From: Bradyrhizobium sp.
Lineage (GTDB): Bacteria > Pseudomonadota > Alphaproteobacteria > Rhizobiales > Xanthobacteraceae
Reading direction: 5' to 3'
DNA length: 53,795 nucleotides
Assembly: GCF_022844465.1 (NCBI RefSeq)
Contig: NZ_JALHLP010000026.1
Location: 1-53,795, forward strand
Position numbers and translations under genes: made by a program. The notes beneath the pieces were generated by a model that was given only the letters and a program-made list of their open reading frames with translations, did no database searches and was not told the DNA's origin. Below, piece by piece: positions 1 to 9,909 of the stretch (within the stretch, counting starts at the first letter, position 1; each line of letters opens with the position of its first letter).

Positions 1-367
1 CCTCGCGCGGAGAAGCCGGCGGCGCCGGACGCGGGCGCGCCGCCGATGAACCCGGCGCCGCAGAAGGTTCGGCATCCGGTGGACGGGCATTGGCGCGGCG
101 GAAGGCATCGCCGCCGCGCGCGGCCCCGGCGGGCCGCGAGGACTCGCGGGCGCGCTGGGCGGCCTCCGCCTCCACCTTGCGCACGGCCTCTTCAAGCGAA
201 AGCCGCTCGCGGGTGATCTCGGATTCGGAAAGCGGCGGCTGCACGCTGCGCAACTGCGCGATCAGCGCGGTGCGGGCCCGCTCGTAGAGCGCACGACGGC
301 TCTCGCCGGGGGCACTGGGGTCCAGGCCGGCGATGGCGCGCGCGATCAGCGGGTAATAATCAGCCAT
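1..367 (-). CDS. Hypothetical protein, N-terminal part (3' end outside the window)
   Basis: The minus frame from the ATG at 367 stays open to the window edge, giving 122 visible residues and no stop, so the gene is cut by the left boundary. The start reads MADYYPLIARAIAGLDPSAP. Residues 1-70 look like a charged amphipathic helical segment (SESEITRERLSLEEAVRKVE); after about residue 75 the chain is rich in Ala, Pro and Arg and looks disordered. No catalytic motif or membrane segment is visible in this part. It lies 50 bp downstream of purA on the same strand and may be cotranscribed with it. I recognise it only as resembling conserved hypothetical proteins of Bradyrhizobium; the function is unknown. 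Confidence 0.75.
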   Translation of the reverse strand, partial: MADYYPLIARAIAGLDPSAPGESRRALYERARTALIAQLRSVQPPLSESEITRERLSLEEAVRKVEAEAAQRARESSRPAGAARGGDAFRRANARPPDAEPSAAPGSSAARPRPAPPASPRE

Positions 368-417
368 GTTTCTTCGATACTTCTGCTCGATAGTGAGGCT
401 CCGCCGGTAACATCCCG

Positions 418-1710
<1,293 letters not shown>

Positions 1711-1775
1711 TGCTACGAAGTTCCCTGCGAGTTCGGTCCAGCATGAAGGCGCCGGACGACCGGTACCCGCTCTTC

Positions 1776-1948
1776 CGGATCATGTTCCCCTGGTTTGCGA
1801 TGATCTGGTCAGAAAACCGCTACACACTTTTCCGGATCATCCGCTAGGGCATGATCCGGAAAAGTGTGTAGCGGTTTTCCGAAAAGATCATGCCCAAACA
1901 AAGAGCTAGAGTGGGATGACGATTCGAAGAAGAGTCATCCCACTCTAG
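1776..1948. repeat. Paired inverted palindromic repeats (family A) upstream of purA
   Basis: Two copies of a GCATGATCCGGAAAAG-type element face each other. The arms 1812-1840 and 1851-1879 are perfect 29-bp reverse complements with a 10-nt loop, so the transcript could form a very long hairpin. A second hairpin follows, with 15-bp arms at 1906-1920 and 1934-1948. A third copy of the same element lies at 49541-49622, which shows that it is a dispersed family. The repeats fill most of the 1711-2147 interval between the divergent purA and ybaK genes. The rest of that interval holds an ACGGCC/GGCCGT stem at 1967-1981 and no gene I can support. Confidence 0.85.
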
Positions 1949-2147
1949 CCCGCCCAGCCAAAATCACGGCCGGAGGCCGTTTGCATGCACCGCAGCCCCA
2001 CCGGATAAAGGAAGCGGCTGATCTAGGCAAGCAACAAGGCAGCCTCAAAGACACTTTATAATAGCTACAACCCGTTGATACAATGGGTAAATCCTAACCC
2101 CGCGGAACCTTCCTGCGACGGGCGGATGTCCGGGAGTATGTGGCCTG

Positions 2148-2621
2148 ATGTCCAGAACCACCCGTGCGACCCTTGCGCTGCAACGGATTGGCGTGAAATT
2201 CAAGCTGCGAAGCTATGAATACGATGCCAATGCCGACAGCATTGGGCTGCAGGCGGCCGAATCGCTCGGCGTCGAACCGGCGCGCGTGCTGAAGACGCTG
2301 ATGGCGGAGGTCGATGGCAAGCCGGTTTGCGCTGTGGTGCCGTCCGATCGCGACCTCAGCATGAAGAAGCTGGCGAGCGCCTTCGATGGCAAGGCCGCGA
2401 GGATGATGCGGCCGACCGACGCCGAACGGCTGACCGGCTACCATGTCGGCGGCATCAGCCCCTTCGGCCAAAAAAAGCAAGTTCCGATCGTGATCGAGGC
2501 CAGTGCGCTGGCCCATTCAAGCGTGTTCCTCAATGGCGGCCAGCGCGGGTTGCAGATCGAGATCGATCCCAATGACGTCGTGAAGGCCGCCGGCGCGATC
2601 GCGCGGGCGCTGACGGGGTAA
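2148..2621 (+). CDS. ybaK: YbaK/EbsC-type aminoacyl-tRNA deacylase
   Basis: The product (157 residues) belongs to the YbaK/ProX editing-domain family, which hydrolyses mischarged aminoacyl-tRNA in trans, classically Cys-tRNA(Pro). The family lysine is visible in ARVLKTLMAEV (Lys49), and the GGISPFGQKK substrate-loop motif is near residues 100-110. The full length matches free-standing YbaK. The ATG at 2148 is preceded by GGGAG about 10 nt upstream. The gene stands alone, with repeats upstream and an EamA exporter downstream. Family assignment is strong; the exact tRNA substrate is inferred from the family. Confidence 0.9.
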   Translation: MSRTTRATLALQRIGVKFKLRSYEYDANADSIGLQAAESLGVEPARVLKTLMAEVDGKPVCAVVPSDRDLSMKKLASAFDGKAARMMRPTDAERLTGYHVGGISPFGQKKQVPIVIEASALAHSSVFLNGGQRGLQIEIDPNDVVKAAGAIARALTG

Positions 2622-2795
2622 CCGGCCGTTACTGTCGCACCCCGCCTGCGACTGCGCCCACCACGTCGCCTCGACCATGGCCACCCTTGATGAACCCGAC
2701 AAATCCGTGTCTGTGAACGAGGCCGGGCCTTGTTGCGGCCCGGCGACGATCGGCGGGCCAGCGGTTGCGGCACCATGGACAGGCCTTGTTTTCCG

Positions 2796-3722
2796 ATGTC
2801 GCATCCCCAGCAGTTTTCGCTCGCGCGATCCATAAGCTGGCTCGCCAACCAGCCCTATCTCCTGCTTGGCGTCACGGCGCTATGCTGGGCCGGCAACGCC
2901 ATCGTCGGACGCATGGCCGCCGGCCATATCGCCCCGGTCACGCTTTCCTTCCTGCGCTGGTCGCTTGCGTTCCTGATCATTCTGCCATTTGCCTGGAATC
3001 ATCTGCGGCGCGACTGGCTCGCGATCCGCGGCCGCCTCGGCGTCATGACCGTGCTCGCGATCACCGGCATCGGCGCGTTCAACACGCTGCAATACTGGGC
3101 GCTCGAGCACACCCAGGCACTGAATACGCTGTTGCTGCAATCGGCGGCGCCGTTGGTGGTGGCGGTATGGTCGCTGGCGCTGTTCGGAATACGGCTGACG
3201 CTGGCGCAGGCCGGCGGCGTTCTGCTTTCGCTGGCCGGCGTATTGGTGATCCTGCTGCAGGGCGACCTCACCGCGCTGGCCAACGTCGCGTTCAACAAGG
3301 GCGACCTGATCTTCACCGTGGCGCTGGTGATCTTCGGGTTCTATTCGGTGCTGTCGCTGAAGCGCCCCGACATTCACGGCCTGTCCTTCGTCGCCTTTAC
3401 CTTCGGCGTCGGCGCCGCCTGCCTGATCCCGTTGTTCATCTGCGAGCTTTTCACGCGCCCGCTGATGCAATTCAACGCCGCGAACCTGATGACGCTGGCC
3501 TATGTTGCGCTGTTTCCCTCGACGCTCGCTTACCTCTGCTTCAACCGAGGCGTGCAGTTGATCGGCGCCAACCGCGCCGCGCCGTTTTTTCACGTAGTGC
3601 CGGTGTTCGGCACCGTGATGTCGATCGCATTCCTGGGCGAGCACCCGCAGGCCTTCCACTTCGTCGGCTTCGCGCTGGTGCTGACCGGGGTCTTCGTGGC
3701 CTCGCGCAAGCCCTTTTCGTGA
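2796..3722 (+). CDS. EamA-family DMT exporter (paralogue 1)
   Basis: A drug/metabolite transporter of about 308 residues with ten predicted membrane segments in two EamA repeats. I chose the ATG at 2796 (MSHPQQFSL); a TTG at 2730 would add 22 hydrophilic residues that the paralogue lacks. It shares long identical stretches with the gene at 6624-7559 (NQPYLLL, ANRAAPFFH against PNRAAPFFH, FPSTLAY), so the two are close paralogues in one 5-kb stretch. Such proteins export amino acids or other metabolites at the inner membrane. The substrate cannot be read from sequence. Confidence 0.88.
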   Translation: MSHPQQFSLARSISWLANQPYLLLGVTALCWAGNAIVGRMAAGHIAPVTLSFLRWSLAFLIILPFAWNHLRRDWLAIRGRLGVMTVLAITGIGAFNTLQYWALEHTQALNTLLLQSAAPLVVAVWSLALFGIRLTLAQAGGVLLSLAGVLVILLQGDLTALANVAFNKGDLIFTVALVIFGFYSVLSLKRPDIHGLSFVAFTFGVGAACLIPLFICELFTRPLMQFNAANLMTLAYVALFPSTLAYLCFNRGVQLIGANRAAPFFHVVPVFGTVMSIAFLGEHPQAFHFVGFALVLTGVFVASRKPFS

Positions 3723-3848
3723 GCCGCGCGGTGACTTGGTGCTGCAAATCCGCTATCTCTAACGGCGTTCCCAAGTGAGGCGGGAACGGGTTCGCGTCGA
3801 GAAAACGCGTCAAACCAGGAATCTTGAGCGCGGTTCGGAAGGTTTTCG

Positions 3849-4661
3849 ATGAAGGCGCGCGCCAGCAATCTGATGATCGGCACCTTGACCCTGGCCCTGA
3901 TCGCCGGGTCGATCGGCACGTTGCTCGGCTACCAGAAGCTCGCGGGCATCAAGCAGAAGACGCCGTTCCGCGTCATCTTCGAAGGTTCGGCCAGCGGGCT
4001 GCGCAAGGGGGGCAGCGTGAATTTCGCAGGCATCCGGGTCGGCGAAGTGGTGTCGCTGAAGCTCGACCATCCGCGCCGCGTCGTGGCGCTGACCATGATC
4101 GACGGCAATACGCCGGTGCGCAGCGATACCCAGGTCGGCCTCGAATTCCAGGGGCTGACCGGGATCGCGGCGATTTCCTTCACCGGCGGATCGGACGGGG
4201 CGCCGCCGCCGCCGACCGGCTCGGACGGCATCCCCGAACTGATCGCGGACCCCGAGGGGACCCTCAACACCCAGGAAAAGATCCGCGTGGCGCTGCGCAA
4301 TGTCGACAAAATCATCGCCGACAACGAGACTGCGGTGAAGGCGACGCTGCGCAACTTCGAGTCGTTCACCGCCTCGCTGTCGGGCAACAGCGCCAGGATC
4401 ACCAGCATCGTTTCGACCGCGGAGTCCGGGGTCAATGCCGTCGACGACGCCCTGACCAAGACCAGGGATTTCCTGGGCAGGCTGGCCAGCGACAAATACG
4501 GCGGCGAGTTGCTGCCGACGGTGATTTCGATGCGCGAACTGATCGAAAGCTTCGACAAGAAGTCCGACGCGATGATCGCGGATGCGCGCAAGATGCTGGG
4601 TGACCTCAGCCAATCCATCAACACCAGCAGGTTCGGCAGCAGGCCTCCCGCCCGGCGCTAG
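3849..4661 (+). CDS. MlaD/MCE-family protein without adjacent ABC partners
   Basis: The 270-residue product starts with one N-terminal membrane anchor (residues about 8-28) followed by an MCE domain (about 35-115: TPFRVIFEGSASGLRKGGSV, then VNFAGIRVGEVVSLKL). The remainder is a long helical tail rich in Ser, Thr and Asp. MCE proteins are the lipid-binding subunits of Mla-type phospholipid transporters and normally sit beside a permease (mlaE) and an ATPase (mlaF). Neither is in this window, so it either works with components encoded elsewhere or has a separate role. It follows the EamA gene by 126 bp, with a CGTTCCC/GGGAACG stem in between. Confidence 0.85.
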   Translation: MKARASNLMIGTLTLALIAGSIGTLLGYQKLAGIKQKTPFRVIFEGSASGLRKGGSVNFAGIRVGEVVSLKLDHPRRVVALTMIDGNTPVRSDTQVGLEFQGLTGIAAISFTGGSDGAPPPPTGSDGIPELIADPEGTLNTQEKIRVALRNVDKIIADNETAVKATLRNFESFTASLSGNSARITSIVSTAESGVNAVDDALTKTRDFLGRLASDKYGGELLPTVISMRELIESFDKKSDAMIADARKMLGDLSQSINTSRFGSRPPARR

Positions 4662-4697
4662 ACCGCCGAGTGAACCAGAACAAGGAATGGAACAACC

Positions 4698-5915
4698 GTG
4701 CTCGACAGATCCGCAGCCGTCACCGCGCCGCCCGCCACCGTAGCCCGCGTTTCGACGGCGGTTCCGCGCGCCCTGAAGAAATACCTCGCGCTCGACGATT
4801 TCGAGCCGACGGCGCGGCGCAGAATTCCGAAGTTTCTTTACGGCTACATCTCGGGCGGCGCCGAAACCGACGCGGCGGTGCGCGACAACCGCAAGGCGTT
4901 CGACGAATACGGCTTCGTGCCGCGCGTGCTCAACGACGTCTCCGGCCGCGACCAGACCACCACGCTGTTCGGCAAGGCCCACGCCTCGCCGTTCGGCATT
5001 CCGCCGATGGGCTCCTCGGCGCTCTGCGCCTATCGCGGCGACATCGTGCTGGCGCGGGCGGCGGCCGAAACCAACGTGCCGATGATTCTCAGCGCGTCGT
5101 CGCTGATCACGCTGGAGGACGTGCGGCGCGCCAACAACGCCGCCTGGTACCAGGCCTATCTCGCCGGTCTGCCGGAACGGATCGAACCGCTGGTCGATCG
5201 GGTCGCGGCAGCCGGCTACGATACTTTCGTCGTCACCGCCGACGTTCCGGTGCCGCCCAACCGCGAGAACAACATCCGCAACGGATTCCAGATCCCGCTC
5301 GCGATCACCCCGCGCGTGGCCTGGGACACGCTCACGCATCCGCACTGGCTGTTCGGTACCTGGGCGCGCACCGTGATCAACCACGGCATGCCGCATTTCG
5401 AGAACATGGACGCCCAGCGCGGCCCGCCGGCGCTGGCGAAGAACCTGATGCGCAATATCGGCCATCGCGACCAGCTCGCCTGGAAGCACGTCGAACTGAT
5501 CCGCAAGCGCTGGAAGGGCCGGCTCGTGGTCAAGGGACTGGTCTCGCCGGCGGACGCCAGAATTGCCCGCGAGAGCGGCGTCGATGGCGTGATGCTCTCC
5601 AACCATGGCGGACGCCAGCTTGACTACACCATGTCCGGCTTGCGCACGCTGCCGGAGATCGCCGCCGAGGCCGGGGGCATGACGATCATGATCGACGGCG
5701 GCATCCGGCGCGGCACCGACGTCATCAAGGCGCTCGCGCTCGGCGCGCATTTCGTCTGGGTTGGACGGCCGTTTCTCTACGCGGCGATCGCCGGCGGCGA
5801 GGCCGGCGTGCGCCGCGCCATCACGCTGCTGCAGGCCGAGATCGACCGCGACCTCGCGCTGCTCGGCATCCGCTCGATCGGCGAGATCACGCCAGATCTG
5901 GTCAGGAAGTTCTGA
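4698..5915 (+). CDS. FMN-dependent alpha-hydroxy-acid oxidase/dehydrogenase
   Basis: A 405-residue TIM-barrel flavoprotein of the lactate dehydrogenase, glycolate oxidase and mandelate dehydrogenase family, which oxidises (S)-2-hydroxy acids to 2-oxo acids. The signature SNHGGRQLD carries the catalytic His at about residue 303; the FMN phosphate-binding IDGGIRRGTDV follows. The start is GTG at 4698, preceded by AAGGAA. The N-terminal tail of about 40 residues is longer than in the second family member at 27214-28350, and the substrate loop differs (PVPPNREN against LQVIGQRH), so they probably use different substrates. Its own substrate is not known. Confidence 0.9.
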   Translation: MLDRSAAVTAPPATVARVSTAVPRALKKYLALDDFEPTARRRIPKFLYGYISGGAETDAAVRDNRKAFDEYGFVPRVLNDVSGRDQTTTLFGKAHASPFGIPPMGSSALCAYRGDIVLARAAAETNVPMILSASSLITLEDVRRANNAAWYQAYLAGLPERIEPLVDRVAAAGYDTFVVTADVPVPPNRENNIRNGFQIPLAITPRVAWDTLTHPHWLFGTWARTVINHGMPHFENMDAQRGPPALAKNLMRNIGHRDQLAWKHVELIRKRWKGRLVVKGLVSPADARIARESGVDGVMLSNHGGRQLDYTMSGLRTLPEIAAEAGGMTIMIDGGIRRGTDVIKALALGAHFVWVGRPFLYAAIAGGEAGVRRAITLLQAEIDRDLALLGIRSIGEITPDLVRKF

Positions 5916-5940
5916 GCTACTCCCGCGGTAGGAGGTCGTC

Positions 5941-6078
5941 GTCACCCGCCACCGGGTCTCGCCTTTGGCGAGCCCGATGACAGGCTCCGGCGGGTGACCC
6001 AGTATCCCAGAGGCCGCAGCTGGAGCCGAGAAGCTGCGGCGTACTGGATGCCCCGCTTTCGCGGAGCATGACAGACGG
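5941..6078. repeat. Dispersed palindromic repeat (family B), copy 1
   Basis: A compound palindrome between convergent genes. Perfect 10-bp outer arms GTCACCCGCC/GGCGGGTGAC (5941-5950 and 5989-5998) enclose CTCGCC/GGCGAG (5958-5963, 5967-5972). A second stem CCGCAGCT/AGCTGCGG follows at 6014-6021 and 6032-6039, then GTACTGGATGCCCCGC and GCATGACAG. The motif GTACTGGATGCCCCGC recurs at 11287-11400, so this is a dispersed family. It may act as a bidirectional terminator for the oxidase gene and the DUF1330-type gene. Confidence 0.7.
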
Positions 6079-6105
6079 CGGATGTTGGTTCGGGCCGCTC
6101 CAGTC

Positions 6106-6507
6106 TCACCCCACCTTGAACTTGCTGTAGGCCTCGTTGGTCGCGATGATGATGTGTTCGGCGCAGCCATTGATGCGGTGCGGGTCGCAGCGCATCTCGT
6201 AGTCGTCCGACGTCATCATGTCGATGAAGGCTGCGACCGTCGGATAATACACCAGCGCCAGATAGTCCCACTGGTTGCCGGCCTCGGACCCGAGCGCGAC
6301 CGCGCGCGCCTCGCCGGTCCACAACAGCGTGCCGCCGCGCGCCTTGATCATCGGCACGGTGAGCGCGCTGTAGCGCAAATAGGCGTGCCATCCCGATCCG
6401 TCGCCGTCCAGCGAGCGTTCGCGAAACCGCATCAGGTTCACCATCACCACCGGCCCCTGGTGGTCCATCTGCTCGAGGCCCCTGACATTCAGTAAGTCCA
6501 CACCCAT
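6106..6507 (-). CDS. DUF1330-like small protein
   Basis: A 133-residue cytosolic protein with no signal peptide or membrane segment. Motifs such as VVMVNLMRF at the N-terminus and LALVYYPTVAAFIDMM in the second half resemble the ferredoxin-like dimeric alpha/beta-barrel fold of DUF1330/EthD-type proteins. That fold serves monooxygenases and small ligand-binding proteins, but no function can be assigned. The ATG at 6507 has a good ribosome-binding sequence (GAGGAGCC). It is divergent from the EamA gene at 6624, with about 115 bp of shared upstream DNA. Confidence 0.75.
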   Translation of the reverse strand: MGVDLLNVRGLEQMDHQGPVVMVNLMRFRERSLDGDGSGWHAYLRYSALTVPMIKARGGTLLWTGEARAVALGSEAGNQWDYLALVYYPTVAAFIDMMTSDDYEMRCDPHRINGCAEHIIIATNEAYSKFKVG

Positions 6508-6623
6508 GATCGGCTCCTCGCCGGATTCGGCAATGCGCGGGATAACGCGAACGACATTGTAGCATTGCGCGCGCGGGGCTTGTTGCGCGGCGGAGAATCC
6601 GGCCCTAATCGGGTCAGGAGATC

Positions 6624-7559
6624 ATGACCGACCCTGATTCTTCGCCGCCCGCCTTCCAACCGGTCCGGTGGCTGAACCACCAGCCCTATCTGCTCCTGAC
6701 CCTGACATCGCTGTTCTGGGCGGGCAACATCGTGCTGGCACGACACGTTTCTGGCCACGTGCCGCCGCTGACGCTGTCCTGCGTTCGCTGGATCGGGACG
6801 TTTCTGATCCTGCTGCCATTTGCGTGGCCACATCTGAAGCGCGATTGGCCGGTGCTGCGGACGCATCTGCCGATGATGGTGCTGCTGTCAGCGACCGGGT
6901 TCGCCTACAATAATGCGATTTCCTACTGGGCCATGCAGTATACCGAGGCGCTGAACGCGCTGCTGATCCAGTCGGCGGGGCCGCTGTTCGTGGCGCTGTG
7001 GCTGCTGGTCCTGTTCGGCATCCGCCTCACGCCCGCGCAACTCGCCGGCATCACCATCTCGCTTGCGGGCGTGCTGACGATCATCCTGCGCGGCGACTTC
7101 GGTACGCTTGCCGGCATCAGTTTCAACCGGGGCGACCTGATGTTCGGCAGTTCGCTGGTGTCGTTCGGGCTGTATTCAGCGCTGATGCCGCGGCGGCCGG
7201 TGACGCACGCGCTGTCGCTGATTTCGTTCACCACCTGCTGCGGCGCGCTGCTGCTGTTGCCGTTCTCGATCTGGGAGTTCTCGACCGGCGTCAGGCTCAA
7301 GCTCGACCTCCTCTCGATGGCGACGCTAGCCTATGTCGTGATCTTTCCCTCCACGCTGGCCTATATGTTCTTCAACCGCGGGCTGGCGCTGATCGGGCCG
7401 AACCGCGCCGCCCCGTTCTTTCACCTGGTGCCGGTGTTCGGCTCGGCCATGGCGATCCTGCTGCTCGGCGAGCAGTTGCGGCTGTTCCACCTGGTCGGCT
7501 ATGCGCTGGTGCTGGCTGGCGTCCTGATCGCCGCGCGGCGGGCGTCGGCCAGGGCGTAA
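6624..7559 (+). CDS. EamA-family DMT exporter (paralogue 2)
   Basis: A 311-residue inner-membrane protein with ten predicted helices in two EamA repeats. It is closely related to 2796-3722 over its whole length: both have HQPYLLL or NQPYLLL, an FLRW/CVRW helix end, GDL plus a large hydrophobic core, and RAAPFFH followed by VPVFG. It probably exports a small metabolite or amino acid; the substrate is unknown. The Bug-type binding protein starts 104 bp downstream and may be unrelated in function. Confidence 0.9.
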   Translation: MTDPDSSPPAFQPVRWLNHQPYLLLTLTSLFWAGNIVLARHVSGHVPPLTLSCVRWIGTFLILLPFAWPHLKRDWPVLRTHLPMMVLLSATGFAYNNAISYWAMQYTEALNALLIQSAGPLFVALWLLVLFGIRLTPAQLAGITISLAGVLTIILRGDFGTLAGISFNRGDLMFGSSLVSFGLYSALMPRRPVTHALSLISFTTCCGALLLLPFSIWEFSTGVRLKLDLLSMATLAYVVIFPSTLAYMFFNRGLALIGPNRAAPFFHLVPVFGSAMAILLLGEQLRLFHLVGYALVLAGVLIAARRASARA

Positions 7560-7663
7560 GCGCGGCAGGCATGCCGGGAGCGCCATTGCCCGGCTTCCGC
7601 TTTGATCCCGGGCAGGCTAGCTTCCCGCCGATCCAACCCAGAAACGACCGAGGAAACGACTGA

Positions 7664-8641
7664 ATGTTCGCACAATTTGAACGGCTTAGGCAGGTCGCGG
7701 CGACGGCGCCGCTGATGCTGGTGTTAATCGCCACGGCATCCGCCCAGGCCCCCTATCCGAACCGCAACATCACCCTGGTGCTGCCGTTCGCCGCCGGCAG
7801 CGGCACCGACACCACCACCCGCATCATCTCCAAGGAACTCGGCACCGCGCTCGGGGTCGGCATGATCATCGACAACAAGGCCGGCGCCAACGGCTCGATC
7901 GCGGCGAGCTATGTCGCGCGTTCCACCCCGGACGGCTACACGCTGTTCGTGACGACCAACACGTCGCATTCGGCCAATCCGTACCTCATGAAAAACATGA
8001 CCTACGATCCGGTCAAGGATTTCACCCCGATCGCGCGAACCGGCGACCTGCCCTTCATCCTGCTGGTCCACCCGGACATTCCCGCCAACTCGGTGGCCGA
8101 ATTGATCGCGCTCGCCAAGAAAGACCCGGGTAAGTACTCCTACGCCAGCGGCAGTTCGGCGGCGATCGTGTCGGGCGCGACGTTTGCCCGCCTCGCCGGG
8201 ATCGACCTGCTTCACGTCCCCTACAAGAGCTCGCCGCCGGCGCTGACCGACCTGATCGCCGGCCGCGTCTCGATGATGTTCGTGGACGTCCTGACCGGCC
8301 TGCCGCACGTCAACGGCAAGGCTCTGAAGGCGCTCGCCGTCACCACCAAACAGCGCTCGGCGCTGTTGCCGGAATTGCCGACCATGGATGAAACGGTGAA
8401 GGGTTTCGACATTACCTCCTGGCAGGGCTATTTCGGCCCGGCCAACCTGCCCCGGGATATCGTCGTCAGGCTGAACGCGGAAATCCGCAAGGTGGTCGAG
8501 CGCCCCGACATCAAGAACCAGCTCGCCGAACGCGGCATGGAGGCGTTCTCGAGCACGCCGGAAGAGTTCGACAAGTTCGTGAAGGAGCAGCTGGTGGTCT
8601 GGGAGAAGCTGATCACGGCCGCCGGGATCGAGAAGCAGTAA
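7664..8641 (+). CDS. Bug-family periplasmic solute-binding protein (TctC-like)
   Basis: The 325-residue product has a signal peptide (hydrophobic stretch about residues 12-27, ending near SAQA) and then a mature Bug domain starting APYPNRNITLVLPFAAGSGT. The family hallmarks are present: the glycine-rich loop at the carboxylate-binding site, NKAGANGSIAA, and HVPYKSSPPALTDLIAGRV. Bug proteins deliver carboxylates and other small acids to TctAB-type tripartite transporters, but many, like this one, have no membrane partner nearby. The next gene is a 2-hydroxyacid dehydrogenase 76 bp downstream, so an organic-acid substrate is a reasonable guess. The ATG follows GAGGAAAC. Confidence 0.92.
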   Translation: MFAQFERLRQVAATAPLMLVLIATASAQAPYPNRNITLVLPFAAGSGTDTTTRIISKELGTALGVGMIIDNKAGANGSIAASYVARSTPDGYTLFVTTNTSHSANPYLMKNMTYDPVKDFTPIARTGDLPFILLVHPDIPANSVAELIALAKKDPGKYSYASGSSAAIVSGATFARLAGIDLLHVPYKSSPPALTDLIAGRVSMMFVDVLTGLPHVNGKALKALAVTTKQRSALLPELPTMDETVKGFDITSWQGYFGPANLPRDIVVRLNAEIRKVVERPDIKNQLAERGMEAFSSTPEEFDKFVKEQLVVWEKLITAAGIEKQ

Positions 8642-8658
8642 CGCGAGCCGGACACCAA

Positions 8659-8681
8659 GACGGCGGCGCTCGGCCGCCGTC
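8659..8681 (+). terminator. Hairpin after the Bug gene
   Basis: GACGGCGGC (8659-8667) and GCCGCCGTC (8673-8681) form a perfect 9-bp stem with a 5-nt loop, 17 bp past the stop of the Bug gene. No T-run follows, so it may only slow or attenuate transcription into the dehydrogenase gene, or stabilise the upstream message. Confidence 0.45.
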
Positions 8682-8717
8682 GGCAACAACACCGAAGAAT
8701 CAAGTCGGGAGCAGGAT

Positions 8718-9761
8718 ATGGCAAAGTTCAGGGTGGTGACGCCGAAAGGCGCGAGCTTCACGGTAGCCGGCGGTGGCTATGATTATGAGAAGGAGGCGCT
8801 CGACCCGATCGGCGCCGAAATCGTCGAGGCGCCCGCCAACGAGGCCGAGTTCATCGCCGCCGCCAGGACCGCGGACGCGATCTACGCCAAGGGCATGCCG
8901 ATCACCAAGGCGGTGATCGACAGCTTGCAGAACTGCAAGGTCATCACGCTCGGCAGCGTCGGCGTCGACAGCGTCGACGTCAAGGCCGCCACCGCCCGCG
9001 GGATCCCCGTCACCAACGTCCCCGACACCTTCATCGAGGAGGTCGCCGACCACGCCATGATGCTGCTGCTGGCGGGCTTCCGGCGGCTCGTCGAGCAGGA
9101 CCGGATGGTGCGCTCCGGTCGCTGGACCGAGGGCCGCCCGGCGCTCTTGAAGATTCCCCGGCTGATGGGACAGACGCTGGGTTTCGTGTCGTTCGGGCGG
9201 GTCGCGCGCGCGGTCGCCAAGCGCGCAGCGCCATTCGGGCTTCGCATGATGGCCTACGATCCCTTCATCCAGGAGACGCTGATCTCCGACCATGGCGTGA
9301 TCCCGGCGACGCTGTCGGAGGTGCTGTCACAGTCCGATTTCGTCTCGATGCACGCCCCGGCCCGGCCCGAGGTTCATCACATGCTGGGCGAGAAGCACTT
9401 CCGGCAAATGAAGAAGAGCGCCATTTTCATCAACACCGGCCGCGGCGCCACGGTGGACGAGGACGCGCTGGTCAAGGCGCTGCAGGAAGGCTGGATCGCG
9501 CACGCCGCCCTCGACGTGCTGGAGACGGAGCCGCCGTCCCACAACAACCCGATGCTGTCGATGGACAACGTCACCCTGACCGCGCATGTCGCCTCGGCCT
9601 CGGCGCGGTTCGACGAGGCGCGCAAGCGCCGCGTCGGCCACGAATTGTCGCTGGTGCTGTCGGGGATGTGGCCGGTCAGCTGCGTCAACCCCTCGGTGCT
9701 GCAAGACACCGCGCTGCGGCGCTGGCAACCGGTCGGCATGGACCGTGGCCCCAACAGCTGA
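8718..9761 (+). CDS. D-isomer-specific 2-hydroxyacid dehydrogenase-like protein
   Basis: A 347-residue member of the D-2-hydroxyacid dehydrogenase family, which interconverts 2-oxo and 2-hydroxy acids with NAD(P). The catalytic positions are visible: Arg in HAPARPEVHH, Glu in DVLETEPP, and His in LTAHVASAS. The nucleotide-binding loop is unusual: where SerA at 17488-19077 has GCGNIG, this protein has SFGRVA at residues 158-163, so two of the three glycines are replaced. The gene follows the Bug protein by 76 bp and may share its substrate route. The ATG is preceded by GGAGCAGGAT. Confidence 0.85.
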   Translation: MAKFRVVTPKGASFTVAGGGYDYEKEALDPIGAEIVEAPANEAEFIAAARTADAIYAKGMPITKAVIDSLQNCKVITLGSVGVDSVDVKAATARGIPVTNVPDTFIEEVADHAMMLLLAGFRRLVEQDRMVRSGRWTEGRPALLKIPRLMGQTLGFVSFGRVARAVAKRAAPFGLRMMAYDPFIQETLISDHGVIPATLSEVLSQSDFVSMHAPARPEVHHMLGEKHFRQMKKSAIFINTGRGATVDEDALVKALQEGWIAHAALDVLETEPPSHNNPMLSMDNVTLTAHVASASARFDEARKRRVGHELSLVLSGMWPVSCVNPSVLQDTALRRWQPVGMDRGPNS

Positions 9762-9909
9762 AGGCCGCGATCAACGCTTCGAAATGGCGGCGGCGTAAGC
9801 TCGCACGTCTGGCGTTGCCCACAGCCGTCACCGGGCCTTCACGGAACCGTCAGCGCGACGTCACATGCGTCCACCAGAACACCGCCTGACCCACATCAGG
9901 AGGCTGCCC

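Noticed and set aside
2730..2795. TTG start for the first EamA gene, adding 22 residues
   Set aside because: The extra residues are hydrophilic and absent from the paralogue at 6624; the ATG at 2796 places the first membrane helix correctly.
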